This document shows positions 42,925 to 51,275 of a stretch of DNA of 56,225 nucleotides, one piece after another (the stretch's first letter is position 1; every line of letters begins with the position of its first letter). A program made the position numbers and the translations under genes. Below the pieces are notes generated by a model that did no database searches, was not told where the DNA came from, and saw nothing but the letters and a program-made list of their open reading frames with translations. The DNA is from Betaproteobacteria bacterium (GTDB taxonomy: Bacteria; Pseudomonadota; Gammaproteobacteria; Burkholderiales; Ga0077523), in the NCBI GenBank assembly GCA_025350245.1, contig JANXYG010000059.1, positions 1 to 56,225 on the forward strand, read 5' to 3'.

Positions 42925-43620
42925 TCAGACCGTCGAACAGAAGTCCGCGACGCGTTGCCACAGGCCGTGCCCGAGTGCCCAGCCCGACGTGACCGCCAGC
43001 GCAAGACCGGCCACGCGTACCGCCCACGCACTCGCCCTGGCGCCGGACATGCGGGTACTGCAGAGTGCGGGATACACCCCCAGCCCCACAGACGAGGTGA
43101 TGGCGAACGCGGCCATGGCGGCAGCGCCGTGCACGGCCGTGCTGGCCAGGGCCGCGATCAGCAGCGCGGATTGCAGCAGTCCGCACGGCAGTGCGAGCCA
43201 CATCGCGCCCGCGACGCCCGCCCGCGTCGGCGCGCGCATGCGCTGCCATCCGCCCGGCAACGCCGCCGGTACCGGCACCGGTACTCGCGTGGTGCCGTTC
43301 CACCATGCCGGCTGGCGCCCGGTGCATAGCAACCACAGGCCGAGCGCCAGCGCGGCGGCGTGCACCACCGTCCACAGCGGTCTGAGCACAGGGGCGAACC
43401 GGCCGAGCGCGCCGAAGGCAAGCACACCCGTCGCCACCGCGGCACCGCCAGCGGCGTAGCCCAGGAGGCGGCCGGTCATGAACCCGGCCAGCGCCGAACG
43501 CGGCGTTCCGGCACCGCATCCGCGGGTGACCGCGGTGCACGGCGCGCTGCACATCGCTGTGCAATGCGGTGCCCCGACCAGACCGAGCAGGCCTGCGCTG
43601 AGGATCAGGGCGAGATCCAT
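42925..43620 (-). CDS. TauE/SafE (cycZ-like) membrane protein of the cco cluster
   Basis: A 231-residue membrane protein of about six helices, from the group often annotated as sulfite exporter TauE/SafE or cytochrome-biogenesis-like and commonly found next to ccoGHIS. It starts with a conserved GLVGAPHCTAMCSAPCTAV block whose Cys and His residues could bind metal. FMTGRLLGYAAGGA and WLALPCGLLQSALLIAALAS follow. Copper delivery to the cbb3 oxidase is a reasonable inference from context. Its start is 19 bases from the small upstream gene. Confidence 0.85.
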   Translation of the reverse strand: MDLALILSAGLLGLVGAPHCTAMCSAPCTAVTRGCGAGTPRSALAGFMTGRLLGYAAGGAAVATGVLAFGALGRFAPVLRPLWTVVHAAALALGLWLLCTGRQPAWWNGTTRVPVPVPAALPGGWQRMRAPTRAGVAGAMWLALPCGLLQSALLIAALASTAVHGAAAMAAFAITSSVGLGVYPALCSTRMSGARASAWAVRVAGLALAVTSGWALGHGLWQRVADFCSTV

Positions 43621-43639
43621 GGCGTTTCGAGTCTGCCGG

Positions 43640-43888
43640 TCAGAACGGCGGATCGTGGTTCACGTCCGGCGCCGTACGCATCAGCATCGCCGTGACGGCG
43701 GCGGCAACCGATACCACCGCCCAGAACATCATGAACGTGATCGTGTACACCGCCTGGCGCGGCCACTGGATCGAAGCCCCGCCGAACCAGTGCAGTTCAC
43801 CCGGATCGACCACGGCAAACACGAGCATCTCCAGCACCCCGGCCATCAGGAATGCCGGCCACAGAACCTGCAAGGCGAGCCGGGTCAC
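43640..43888 (-). CDS. Small two-helix membrane protein of the cco cluster
   Basis: An 82-residue protein with two hydrophobic helices: LQVLWPAFLMAGVLEMLVFAV and AVYTITFMMFWAVVSVAAAV. A VDPGELHWFGG loop joins them. I recognise it as a conserved companion of ccoG/ccoH genes in betaproteobacteria, without a defined function. The GTG at 43888 is the best start; a longer frame to 43960 adds a Cys/Arg-rich stretch with no homology. It begins 5 bases past the stop of the ccoH-like gene. Confidence 0.72.
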   Translation of the reverse strand: MTRLALQVLWPAFLMAGVLEMLVFAVVDPGELHWFGGASIQWPRQAVYTITFMMFWAVVSVAAAVTAMLMRTAPDVNHDPPF

Positions 43889-43892
43889 GGGA

Positions 43893-44108
43893 TCACGGCG
43901 GCGAGACGCCGTGATTGCGTGCGCTAAGCGCCGGTTGCATGGCCCGCACGTTCCCGGCATCCGCCGCCTCGGCCAGAACCGGATCCGCGCCGCGCCAGGC
44001 GATCACCGCGGTGATCGCACACGCACACACCACGCTCAACGGCCCACCGACCACGAGCCACATCATCGGCTCGCGCCACCACCCGCCAGCACGTGCCTTC
44101 TCGGTCAT
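43893..44108 (-). CDS. Short CcoH/FixH-like membrane protein
   Basis: A 71-residue protein with one N-terminal membrane helix (MMWLVVGGPLSVVCACAITAVIAW) and a polar tail. It is in the position of FixH/CcoH, immediately after ccoG (14 bases), but about half the length of classical CcoH. Short forms like this are common in betaproteobacterial cco clusters and are thought to help assembly of cbb3 oxidase. GAGGAG before the ATG at 44108 fixes the start. Confidence 0.75.
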   Translation of the reverse strand: MTEKARAGGWWREPMMWLVVGGPLSVVCACAITAVIAWRGADPVLAEAADAGNVRAMQPALSARNHGVSPP

Positions 44109-44122
44109 CGATCGCTCCTCGT

Positions 44123-45559
44123 TCAACGTGGGACCACAAAGGTGGACTTTTCTTGCACCGTGGCCGTCAGGTCTTTGCCCTCGGCGATGCGTTCGACCTC
44201 GAACTTCATGGGGTGCGCCCCCGGACCCAGGCTGCGGGCGGTCGCCGGCGGAATCCGCACCCCGACCGGCAGCCATCTCGCTTGCGCCGGCCCTACCTCG
44301 AACGCCGGCGCGGATGCCAGCATCGCGCCGGCGAGACCCTCGACCCGGACCCGGTAGTGCTGCACCGATTCGGTCGCGTTCATCACCTGCAGGCGATAGA
44401 CATTCTCGACCATTCCTTCGCCTACGAGGCGCGCCAGGGTGCCGCGATCACGCACGACGTCGACCTTGAACGGACTGCGCAGCGCCACGCTCGTGATGAA
44501 CGCGGCGCAGATCAGCAACAGGACCACGGTGTAGATGAGGACGCGTGGCCGCAGCACCCGCCGCAGGGTCTGCGCGCGATCCCATCGTTGCACGAGGCCG
44601 TTCTGCGTTGCGAAGCGGATCAGCCCGCGCGGATAGTTCATCTTGTCCATCACGCTGTCGCACACGTCGACGCAGGCGGCGCAGCCGATGCATTCGTATT
44701 GCAGCCCCTTGCGGATATCGATGCCCGTGGGGCACACCTGCACGCACAGGGTGCAATCGATGCAGTCGCCCAGCCCCTTGGCGCCCGCATCGGCGCCGCG
44801 CGAACGCGAGCCGCGCGGCTCGCCGCGCGTCGGGTCGTAGCTGACGATCATCGTGTCGCGATCGAACATCGCACTCTGGAAACGAGCGTACGGACACAGG
44901 TAGAGGCACACCTGCTCGCGCAGGTAGCCGGCGTTGCCATAGGTCGCGAAGCCGTAGAACAGAACCCAGAACCATTCCCAGGGACCGAAAGCCAACGTGA
45001 ACGACTCGGCCCAGAGCATCCGGACCGGGGTGAAGTAGCCCACGAAGGTGAACCCGGTCCACAGCCCGATGGCGAGCCATACCCCCTGTTTGCCACCCTT
45101 GCGCAGCAGCTTCTCGAACGACCAGGGCGCGGCGTCGAGCCGCATGCGCGCCGCGCGATCGCCCTCGAAGCGCCGCTCCACCCACAGGAAAATTTCGGTA
45201 TAGACCGTTTGCGGACAGGTGAACCCGCACCAGAGACGGCCGGCAACCGCGGTGAACAGGAACAAGCCGTAGGCGCACACGACGAGCAGCGCCGTGAGGT
45301 AGATGAAGTCCTGCGGATGCAGCACCAGACCGAAGATGTAGAAGCGCCGGGATGCCAGGTCGAACAACACCGCGGGCCGGGCGTTCCAGGTGAGCCAAGG
45401 GATTCCGTAGAACACGAGCTGGGTGAGCCACACGAAGCCCCAGCGCCAGCCCGCGAACCAGCCGGTCACCGAACGCGGATGGATCTTCTTGCGCTTCTCG
45501 TAGAGCCATACGGTTTCGCCCTCGGCGACCGGAAAAGCCGGTGAGTCCGGCGTCGCCAT
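44123..45559 (-). CDS. ccoG: Cytochrome c oxidase accessory protein CcoG (RdxA/FixG)
   Basis: A 478-residue inner-membrane iron-sulfur protein. It has an N-terminal membrane bundle with WCGFTCPQTVYTEIFLWVER and two [4Fe-4S] motifs, CIDCTLCVQVCPTG and CIGCAACVDVCDSV. A C-terminal IG-like FixG domain ends with DLTATVQEKSTFVVP. CcoG reduces Cu(II) to Cu(I) for cbb3 oxidase copper centre assembly. The start at 45559 is preferred over 45589. It lies 85 bases after ccoP. Confidence 0.94.
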   Translation of the reverse strand: MATPDSPAFPVAEGETVWLYEKRKKIHPRSVTGWFAGWRWGFVWLTQLVFYGIPWLTWNARPAVLFDLASRRFYIFGLVLHPQDFIYLTALLVVCAYGLFLFTAVAGRLWCGFTCPQTVYTEIFLWVERRFEGDRAARMRLDAAPWSFEKLLRKGGKQGVWLAIGLWTGFTFVGYFTPVRMLWAESFTLAFGPWEWFWVLFYGFATYGNAGYLREQVCLYLCPYARFQSAMFDRDTMIVSYDPTRGEPRGSRSRGADAGAKGLGDCIDCTLCVQVCPTGIDIRKGLQYECIGCAACVDVCDSVMDKMNYPRGLIRFATQNGLVQRWDRAQTLRRVLRPRVLIYTVVLLLICAAFITSVALRSPFKVDVVRDRGTLARLVGEGMVENVYRLQVMNATESVQHYRVRVEGLAGAMLASAPAFEVGPAQARWLPVGVRIPPATARSLGPGAHPMKFEVERIAEGKDLTATVQEKSTFVVPR

Positions 45560-45644
45560 CGACAATGTCAGTCTCCGGCTTCGGGGCACCGCGGGCGGCG
45601 GCCCTGCGCCGGGGGTAGCGAACGAACAGCGCCTGGCGGGGTGA

Positions 45645-46562
45645 TCATCGGGCGGTCGTGGCCGTGTTGCGCGACAGGCTCAGCACATAGGCGGCCAGAA
45701 CGTGTATCTGCTCCGCGCTCAGGCGTTGACCCTGGGCCGGCATCACGTTGGTCATGCCGTTGGTGACTATCGCGACGATGGCGTCCACGCCGTAGCCGTG
45801 CAGCCAGACCTTGTCGGTGAGGTTGGGCGAGCCGAGCGCCTGGTTGCCCTTGCCGTCCGCGCCATGGCACGCGGCGCAGATCGCGAACTTCGGTTGCCCG
45901 CGTTCTGCGGCCCCGGCATCGTGCGGGCTGCCGGAAAGGCTGAGCACAAAGTTGGCGACATTGCGCACGTCGTCGGCACTGCCGACCGCGGCGGCCAGCG
46001 GCGGCATCATGCCCTGGCGACCCTCGGTGATGGTCTTCTCGACGATCTCGGGCGACCCGCCGTGCAGCCAGTCGTCGTCGGTGAGGTTCGGAAAGCCCTT
46101 GCCGCCGTGCGCATCCGACCCGTGACACGCCGAGCAGTTGTTGACGAACAGGCGTTCGCCGATGCCCATCGCGCCGGCGTCCTTGATCAGGTCATCGGCG
46201 TCGAGCGCCGCATACCCGGCATACAGAGGCGCCATCGCGGTTTTCGCCTGCGCCTGCTCGTTCTCGTACTGGCCGATGCTGGTCCAGCCGAGCGCACCCG
46301 CGTGGCTGCCGGCGCCGGGAAAGATCACCAGGTAAGCGATACCGAACACGACGGTGATGATGAACAACCACATCCACCAGCGCGGCAACGGGTTGTTGAG
46401 CTCGGTGAGGTCTTCGTCCCAGGTGTGGCCGGTGGTGTTGCCAGCGCCCGGAACCACCTTGCGCCGCGCGGCGACCGCGAGCAGAACCAGGCACGCGATG
46501 ATCGACACCACGGTGGTGACGGCGATATAGATCGACCACCCGCTCGAATAGAAATCGCTCAT
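45645..46562 (-). CDS. ccoP: cbb3-type cytochrome c oxidase subunit III (dihaem)
   Basis: A 305-residue membrane-anchored dihaem cytochrome c. It has an N-terminal helix, the conserved NNPLPRWWMWLFIITVVFGI block, and two haem c motifs, CSACH and CAACH. It passes electrons from CcoO and soluble cytochromes to the catalytic subunit. The ATG overlaps the stop of ccoQ by 4 bases. Confidence 0.96.
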   Translation of the reverse strand: MSDFYSSGWSIYIAVTTVVSIIACLVLLAVAARRKVVPGAGNTTGHTWDEDLTELNNPLPRWWMWLFIITVVFGIAYLVIFPGAGSHAGALGWTSIGQYENEQAQAKTAMAPLYAGYAALDADDLIKDAGAMGIGERLFVNNCSACHGSDAHGGKGFPNLTDDDWLHGGSPEIVEKTITEGRQGMMPPLAAAVGSADDVRNVANFVLSLSGSPHDAGAAERGQPKFAICAACHGADGKGNQALGSPNLTDKVWLHGYGVDAIVAIVTNGMTNVMPAQGQRLSAEQIHVLAAYVLSLSRNTATTAR

Positions 46563-46711
46563 CGTTTGTCTTTCGACTCTTCCAGGAACGGCAGTTGCGC
46601 GGCTTCCGTGAAGGCAGCCTGGTTGCGCCCCGACCATGCCCATCGGACGACGCCGATGAACGCTGCCAGCGAGAGCAGGGTCACGATGATCCTCAGCGTG
46701 TTCACGTCCAT
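46559..46711 (-). CDS. ccoQ: cbb3-type oxidase small subunit CcoQ
   Basis: A 50-residue protein too short to stand out by length alone. It has one membrane helix (LRIIVTLLSLAAFIGVVRWAW) followed by SGRNQAAFTEAAQLPF and a charged end, as in CcoQ/FixQ. It lies between ccoO (10 bases) and ccoP (4-base overlap), where CcoQ is always found. It stabilises the cbb3 complex. Confidence 0.92.
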   Translation of the reverse strand: MDVNTLRIIVTLLSLAAFIGVVRWAWSGRNQAAFTEAAQLPFLEESKDKR

Positions 46712-46721
46712 TACCGTGCCC

Positions 46722-47348
46722 TCACTTCAACGCGGTGCCAAGCACCTGCAGGTAGGCGATCAGTGCATCGAGTTCGTTCCTGCCCTGCACCGCCGCGGCG
46801 GATTTTGCGATCTCTTCCTCGCTGTAGGGCACACCGAGCCGTTGCATCGCCCGCAGGTGCCGCGGCAAGGCCTCGGCGTCGACCGGGGTGCGCTCGAGCC
46901 ACGAATAGGCCGGCATGTTCGATTCGGGCACGAGATCGCGTGGACGGATCAGGTGAAGTCGGTGCCACTCGTCGCTGTACTTGCCGCCGACGCGCTGCAG
47001 GTCCGGCCCGGTGCGTTTGCTGCCCCATTGGAACGGGCGGTCGTAGACGAACTCGCCGGCCGTTGAATAGTGGCCGTAGCGCAGGGTCTCGGCACGGAAC
47101 GGCCGGATCATCTGCGAGTGGCAGTTGTAGCAACCTTCGCGCACGTAGATGTCGCGGCCGGCGAGCTGCAGCGCGGTATAGGGTTTAAGACCGGCCACCG
47201 GCTGCGTGGTCGAGCGCTGGAAGAACAGCGGCACGATCTCGACCAGACCGCCCACCGCCACCACCAGCAGGATGAGCACGATCATCAGGAAGTTGTTGGT
47301 CTCGATCTTCTCGTGACTGAAACCGGTTGGCACGGGGGGCTGGGTCAT
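46722..47348 (-). CDS. ccoO: cbb3-type cytochrome c oxidase subunit II (monohaem)
   Basis: A 208-residue membrane-anchored monohaem cytochrome c. It has an N-terminal helix ([20 protein letters not shown]) and haem motif [12 protein letters not shown]. The conserved [20 protein letters not shown] and SNMPAYSWL (axial Met) follow. It starts 10 bases after the ccoN stop. A GTG at 47372 is a possible longer start but lies before the family N-terminus. Confidence 0.96.
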   Translation of the reverse strand: MTQPPVPTGFSHEKIETNNFLMIVLILLVVAVGGLVEIVPLFFQRSTTQPVAGLKPYTALQLAGRDIYVREGCYNCHSQMIRPFRAETLRYGHYSTAGEFVYDRPFQWGSKRTGPDLQRVGGKYSDEWHRLHLIRPRDLVPESNMPAYSWLERTPVDAEALPRHLRAMQRLGVPYSEEEIAKSAAAVQGRNELDALIAYLQVLGTALK

Positions 47349-47358
47349 GGTGGTTGCT

Positions 47359-48798
47359 TCAGGCGTGCGCAAGTGTCTGCGGGACCGGCACGGCGACCGC
47401 GGAGCCGCTGGCGACGGTCATTGCGACGTTCCAGGCCATGATCAGCATGCCGCCGAGGTACAGCACGCCACCCGCGAAACGCACCACATAGAATGGATAG
47501 GTGGCCTTGACGCCCTCGACGAAACTGTAGGCGAGCGTGCCGTCGGGGTTGACCGCGCGCCACATGAGCCCCTGCATCACCCCCGCGATCCACATCGCCG
47601 CGATGTAGAGCACGATGCCCACGGTGGCGATCCAGAAGTGCAGCTCGATCGCACGCACGCTGTGCATCTGGGTCTGCCCGAACATGCGCGGGATCAGGTG
47701 ATAGAGCGCCCCCATCGAGATGAACCCGACCCAGCCCAGTGCTCCGCTGTGCACGTGGCCCACCGTCCAATCGGTGTAGTGGCTGAGCGCGTTGACGGTC
47801 TTGATCGACATCATGGGCCCCTCGAAGGTGCTCATGCCGTAGAACGACAGCGCGACGATGAGAAACTTGAGGATCGGATCGTCGCGCAGCTTGTGCCATG
47901 CGCCACTCAGCGTCATCACCCCGTTGATCATCCCGCCCCAGCTCGGCGCCAGCAGGATCAGCGAGAACACCATGCCGACGCTCTGCACCCAGTCGGGCAG
48001 CGCCGTGTAGTGCAGATGATGCGGGCCGGCCCACATGTAGGTGAAGATCAGCGCCCAGAAGTGCACGATCGACAGCCGGTAGCTGTAGACCGGGCGTTCG
48101 GCCTGCTTCGGGATGTAGTAGTACATGATCCCCAGGAACCCCGCCGTGAGAAAGAATCCCACCGCGTTGTGCCCGTACCACCACTGCACCATCGCGTCCT
48201 GCACGCCGGCATAGGCCGAGTAGCTCTTCATGAAGCCGGCCGGCATGGCCATGCTGTTCACGATGTGCAGCAGCGCCACGGTCAGGATGAACGCACCGAA
48301 GAACCAGTTGGCGACATAGATGTGTCGCACCCGCCGGGTGCCGATGGTGCCGAAGAACACGACCGCGTAGGCGACCCACACCACGGCGATCAGGATGTCG
48401 ATCGGCCACTCGAGTTCGGCGTATTCCTTGCCCTGCGTGTAGCCGAGCGGCAGCGAGATCGCGGCGGCGACGATGACCGCCTGCCAGCCCCAGAACGTGA
48501 ACTTCGCCAGCGTCGGCGCGAACAGCGGCACCTGACAGGTGCGCTGCGCCACGTGATACGACGTTGCAAACAGGACGCAGCCGCCAAAGGCGAAAATCAC
48601 GGCATTGGTGTGCAACGGCCGCAGTCGGCCATAGCTCAACCACGGCACGCCCAAGTTGAGTTCGGGCCAGGCCAGCTCGGCGGCGATGAAGACGCCCACC
48701 AGCATGCCCACCACACCCCATACCACCGCGGCGAGCGCGAAGCCGCGCACGGTATCGTCCCGGTAGACCGGCGCTGCCGGCGCCGTCGAGAGGGTCAT
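47359..48798 (-). CDS. ccoN: cbb3-type cytochrome c oxidase catalytic subunit I
   Basis: A 479-residue haem-copper oxidase subunit of 12 helices. [18 protein letters not shown] gives a low-spin haem His. [20 protein letters not shown] and [20 protein letters not shown] give the CuB His residues, with the Tyr between them in the cbb3-type position. [11 protein letters not shown] and [18 protein letters not shown] hold the haem ligands near the end. It reduces oxygen with high affinity and pumps protons. GAAGGAG precedes the ATG. An FNR-type site lies about 70 bases upstream, inside the ccoS coding sequence, so ccoNOQP can have its own promoter. Confidence 0.97.
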   Translation of the reverse strand: MTLSTAPAAPVYRDDTVRGFALAAVVWGVVGMLVGVFIAAELAWPELNLGVPWLSYGRLRPLHTNAVIFAFGGCVLFATSYHVAQRTCQVPLFAPTLAKFTFWGWQAVIVAAAISLPLGYTQGKEYAELEWPIDILIAVVWVAYAVVFFGTIGTRRVRHIYVANWFFGAFILTVALLHIVNSMAMPAGFMKSYSAYAGVQDAMVQWWYGHNAVGFFLTAGFLGIMYYYIPKQAERPVYSYRLSIVHFWALIFTYMWAGPHHLHYTALPDWVQSVGMVFSLILLAPSWGGMINGVMTLSGAWHKLRDDPILKFLIVALSFYGMSTFEGPMMSIKTVNALSHYTDWTVGHVHSGALGWVGFISMGALYHLIPRMFGQTQMHSVRAIELHFWIATVGIVLYIAAMWIAGVMQGLMWRAVNPDGTLAYSFVEGVKATYPFYVVRFAGGVLYLGGMLIMAWNVAMTVASGSAVAVPVPQTLAHA

Positions 48799-48849
48799 GG
48801 GGGCTCCTTCTTCAGGGGGATCAAGGTGCCCCGATTGTTCTACCCCCGG

Positions 48850-49020
48850 TCACCGCCGCCCTTGATCTGCGTCAAGCGGCGGCGTGTCCGGTTCGAGAAT
48901 GCGCGCCCCCTCGCCTTCGAGTTGGTCGAACTGGCCGGTCGATATGGCCCATGCAAAGACACCCATGATGACCAGCATCAGCACGACCGACAGCGGAATC
49001 AGCAGGTAGAGAATGTCCAT
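48850..49020 (-). CDS. ccoS: cbb3-type oxidase assembly protein CcoS
   Basis: A 56-residue single-helix protein, MDILYLLIPLSVVLMLVIMG then VFAWAISTGQFDQLEGEGAR, which is the standard CcoS pattern. It is required for cofactor insertion in cbb3 oxidase. It begins 20 bases after ccoI. The FNR-type box for ccoN overlaps its 3' end. Confidence 0.94.
   Translation of the reverse strand: MDILYLLIPLSVVLMLVIMGVFAWAISTGQFDQLEGEGARILEPDTPPLDADQGRR
48862..48875. promoter_or_regulatory. FNR/Dnr-type site upstream of ccoN (one mismatch)
   Basis: TTGATCTGCGTCAA compared with TTGAT-N4-ATCAA. It is embedded in the last codons of ccoS and centred about 70 bases before the ccoN start. Confidence 0.75.
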
Positions 49021-49040
49021 GGGATCAGTCGTCGGTCGGG

Positions 49041-51275
49041 TCAGCGGCGCAGGCGCGCCGCGTTGAGCACGACGCCGAGCGAACTGAGCGCCATCCCGAG
49101 TCCGGCCGCCCAGGGCGGCAGCGCTCCAGCGAGCGCAAGCGGTACGCAAAGCGCGTTGTAGCCCGCCGCCCAGGCGATGTTCTGACGAATCACTCGCACC
49201 GTGCGCCGCGCCAGTACGCGCGCATGCACGACATCGCCGAGCCGGTTGGAAACGATCACGGCGTCGGCATTGGCGCGTGCCAGCAACGCGCCTTCGCCGA
49301 TCGCGAACGACACGTCGGCCTGCGCCAGCACCGGAGCGTCGTTGATGCCATCACCGAGCATGGCGACGACCTCTCCGGCTGCCTGCGCGCGTCGAACCTC
49401 TTCCTGCTTGCGCCACGGATCGGCAGCGCCCACAGCGGCGGCGATGCCCAGCCGCAGCGCAAGCTGGGCGACGCGCCCCGGACTGTCTCCCGACAGCAGA
49501 TGCGGCACGACGCCATCGGCCTTCAGCGCCGCGATCGCGGCGACCACATCCGGGCGCAGCGTTTCCTCGAACGTAAGGCGCAGCAGCGGTGCACCCGCGG
49601 GCCCGAACCATGTCGACAGTCCGCTCGCATCGTCGGCACCGACGGTGCCGGTCCAGGCGGCACTGCCAAGTCGCCATGCGACACCGTCGGTATCGAGCGC
49701 CTCGAGGCCTGCGCCCGCCTGCTCGCGCACCGAGCGCCAGGGCGGTTCTGCGCCGGATTGCGCCGGCACTGCCGCACACAGGGCCGACGCCAGCGGATGC
49801 CGCGACCAGGCGGCAAGCGCTGCGGCACGACGCAGGAGTTGGTCCTGATCGATGCTCGTTGCCCCGATCACATCGACACCGGCAAAGCGTGGCTGATCGG
49901 TCGTGAGCGTGCCGGTCTTGTCGACGAACAACCGGGTCACGTTCGCAAGGGTCGCGAGCGCGTCGAGCCGCCGCAGCAGCACGCCGCGCCGTGCGAGCGC
50001 CCCGCTGGCCGATAGCAACGCCGCCGGCGTGGCGAGCGAAAGAGCGCACGGGCAGGTGACGATCAGCACCGACACCGCGACCCACACCGCGCGCGACGGA
50101 TCGATCACGCTCCACACGGCGGCCGCAGCGGCGGCGAGCACCAGCACCGTCCACAGGAACGGCGCGGCCCAGCGATCCGCCCAACGCGCCGCGGCCGGTC
50201 GCAATGTCGCGGCGTCCCGCATCAATTCGACAATGGCCGCATAGCGCGTGTCGGATCCAGCCTGCTGCACCCGCATCACCACCGGCGCACCGAGGTTCAT
50301 GCTGCCTGCCACCACCCGCGCTCCGATCTCCTTGCGCACCGGCGTGGATTCACCGGTGAGCAATGCCTCGCCGGCGTCGGTTGCTCCTTCGATCACCACA
50401 CCATCGGCGGCAAAGGCCTGACCGACCGGCACGCGCACGCGATCACCGACCGTCAGGCGGCCGACATCGACACTCTCGGCCACGCCGTCATCGCGCAGGC
50501 GCATCGCCGTGTCGGGCAAGGCGTCGAGCCCGCTTTCCAGTGCCTCGGCAGCGCGATGGCGCAAGCGCAGTTCGAGGTATCGACCCAGCAGCAGGAAGCT
50601 GACGAACATCGTCAGCGAATCGAAGTACACCTCATGCCCGAACCGCCCGCCGGGATCGAATGCCGCGCCGGTGCTCGCAACGAAGGTGACGCCGATGCCG
50701 ATCGCGACCGGCAGATCCATACTGATCGCGCGACGGCGCAAAGCACGCCAGGCGCCGCTGAAGAATGGCCCGGCCGCGAACAGCACCACCGGCACCGACA
50801 GCACCCAGGCGCCCCACTCGAGCAATTGACGCAGGTCGGGGGCGATCACGCCCGGCGCGGTCAGATAGAGTGGCGTCGCGAGCATCATCACCTGCATGGC
50901 GCAGAAGCTCGCAACGAACAGGCGCCACAATGCGCTTCGATGCTCGTCGCGACGCTGCGTCCGCGCCCCAACCGCGGCATCGGGCACTGCGCCATAGCCG
51001 GCGCGACGCACGGCATCGAGCAAGGCCGCGAGCTGCGTCCGCGCCGGGTCGAAGCGTACCGAGGCACGCTGCGTGCCGGCGTTCACGCTGGCCTGCAACA
51101 CGCCGGCCTGCGCCATCAGCGCGCCTTCGATGATCCCGGCGCACGCGGCGCAGTAGATGCCGCTCAGGCGCAAAGCCGACTCGGCAGGGAGCGCCGCGCT
51201 GCCGATCGCAGGCCCGGACGCGGGCATCGTCGCGTGCGAGCCCATGCTGCGGACTCGATGGCACGTCTCGATCAT
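49041..51275 (-). CDS. ccoI: Copper-translocating P1B-type ATPase CcoI
   Basis: A 744-residue heavy-metal P-type ATPase. It has an N-terminal metal-binding segment with SGIYCAACAGIIEGAL, the transport motif TCPCALSLATPAAL, phosphorylation site DKTGTLT, TGES loop (ALLTGESTPVRKE) and hinge AMLGDGINDAPVLA. CcoI exports copper for cbb3 oxidase assembly. Its ATG (51275) overlaps the norB stop by 4 bases. ccoS follows 20 bases later, giving the order norB-ccoI-ccoS. Confidence 0.95.
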   Translation of the reverse strand: MIETCHRVRSMGSHATMPASGPAIGSAALPAESALRLSGIYCAACAGIIEGALMAQAGVLQASVNAGTQRASVRFDPARTQLAALLDAVRRAGYGAVPDAAVGARTQRRDEHRSALWRLFVASFCAMQVMMLATPLYLTAPGVIAPDLRQLLEWGAWVLSVPVVLFAAGPFFSGAWRALRRRAISMDLPVAIGIGVTFVASTGAAFDPGGRFGHEVYFDSLTMFVSFLLLGRYLELRLRHRAAEALESGLDALPDTAMRLRDDGVAESVDVGRLTVGDRVRVPVGQAFAADGVVIEGATDAGEALLTGESTPVRKEIGARVVAGSMNLGAPVVMRVQQAGSDTRYAAIVELMRDAATLRPAAARWADRWAAPFLWTVLVLAAAAAAVWSVIDPSRAVWVAVSVLIVTCPCALSLATPAALLSASGALARRGVLLRRLDALATLANVTRLFVDKTGTLTTDQPRFAGVDVIGATSIDQDQLLRRAAALAAWSRHPLASALCAAVPAQSGAEPPWRSVREQAGAGLEALDTDGVAWRLGSAAWTGTVGADDASGLSTWFGPAGAPLLRLTFEETLRPDVVAAIAALKADGVVPHLLSGDSPGRVAQLALRLGIAAAVGAADPWRKQEEVRRAQAAGEVVAMLGDGINDAPVLAQADVSFAIGEGALLARANADAVIVSNRLGDVVHARVLARRTVRVIRQNIAWAAGYNALCVPLALAGALPPWAAGLGMALSSLGVVLNAARLRR

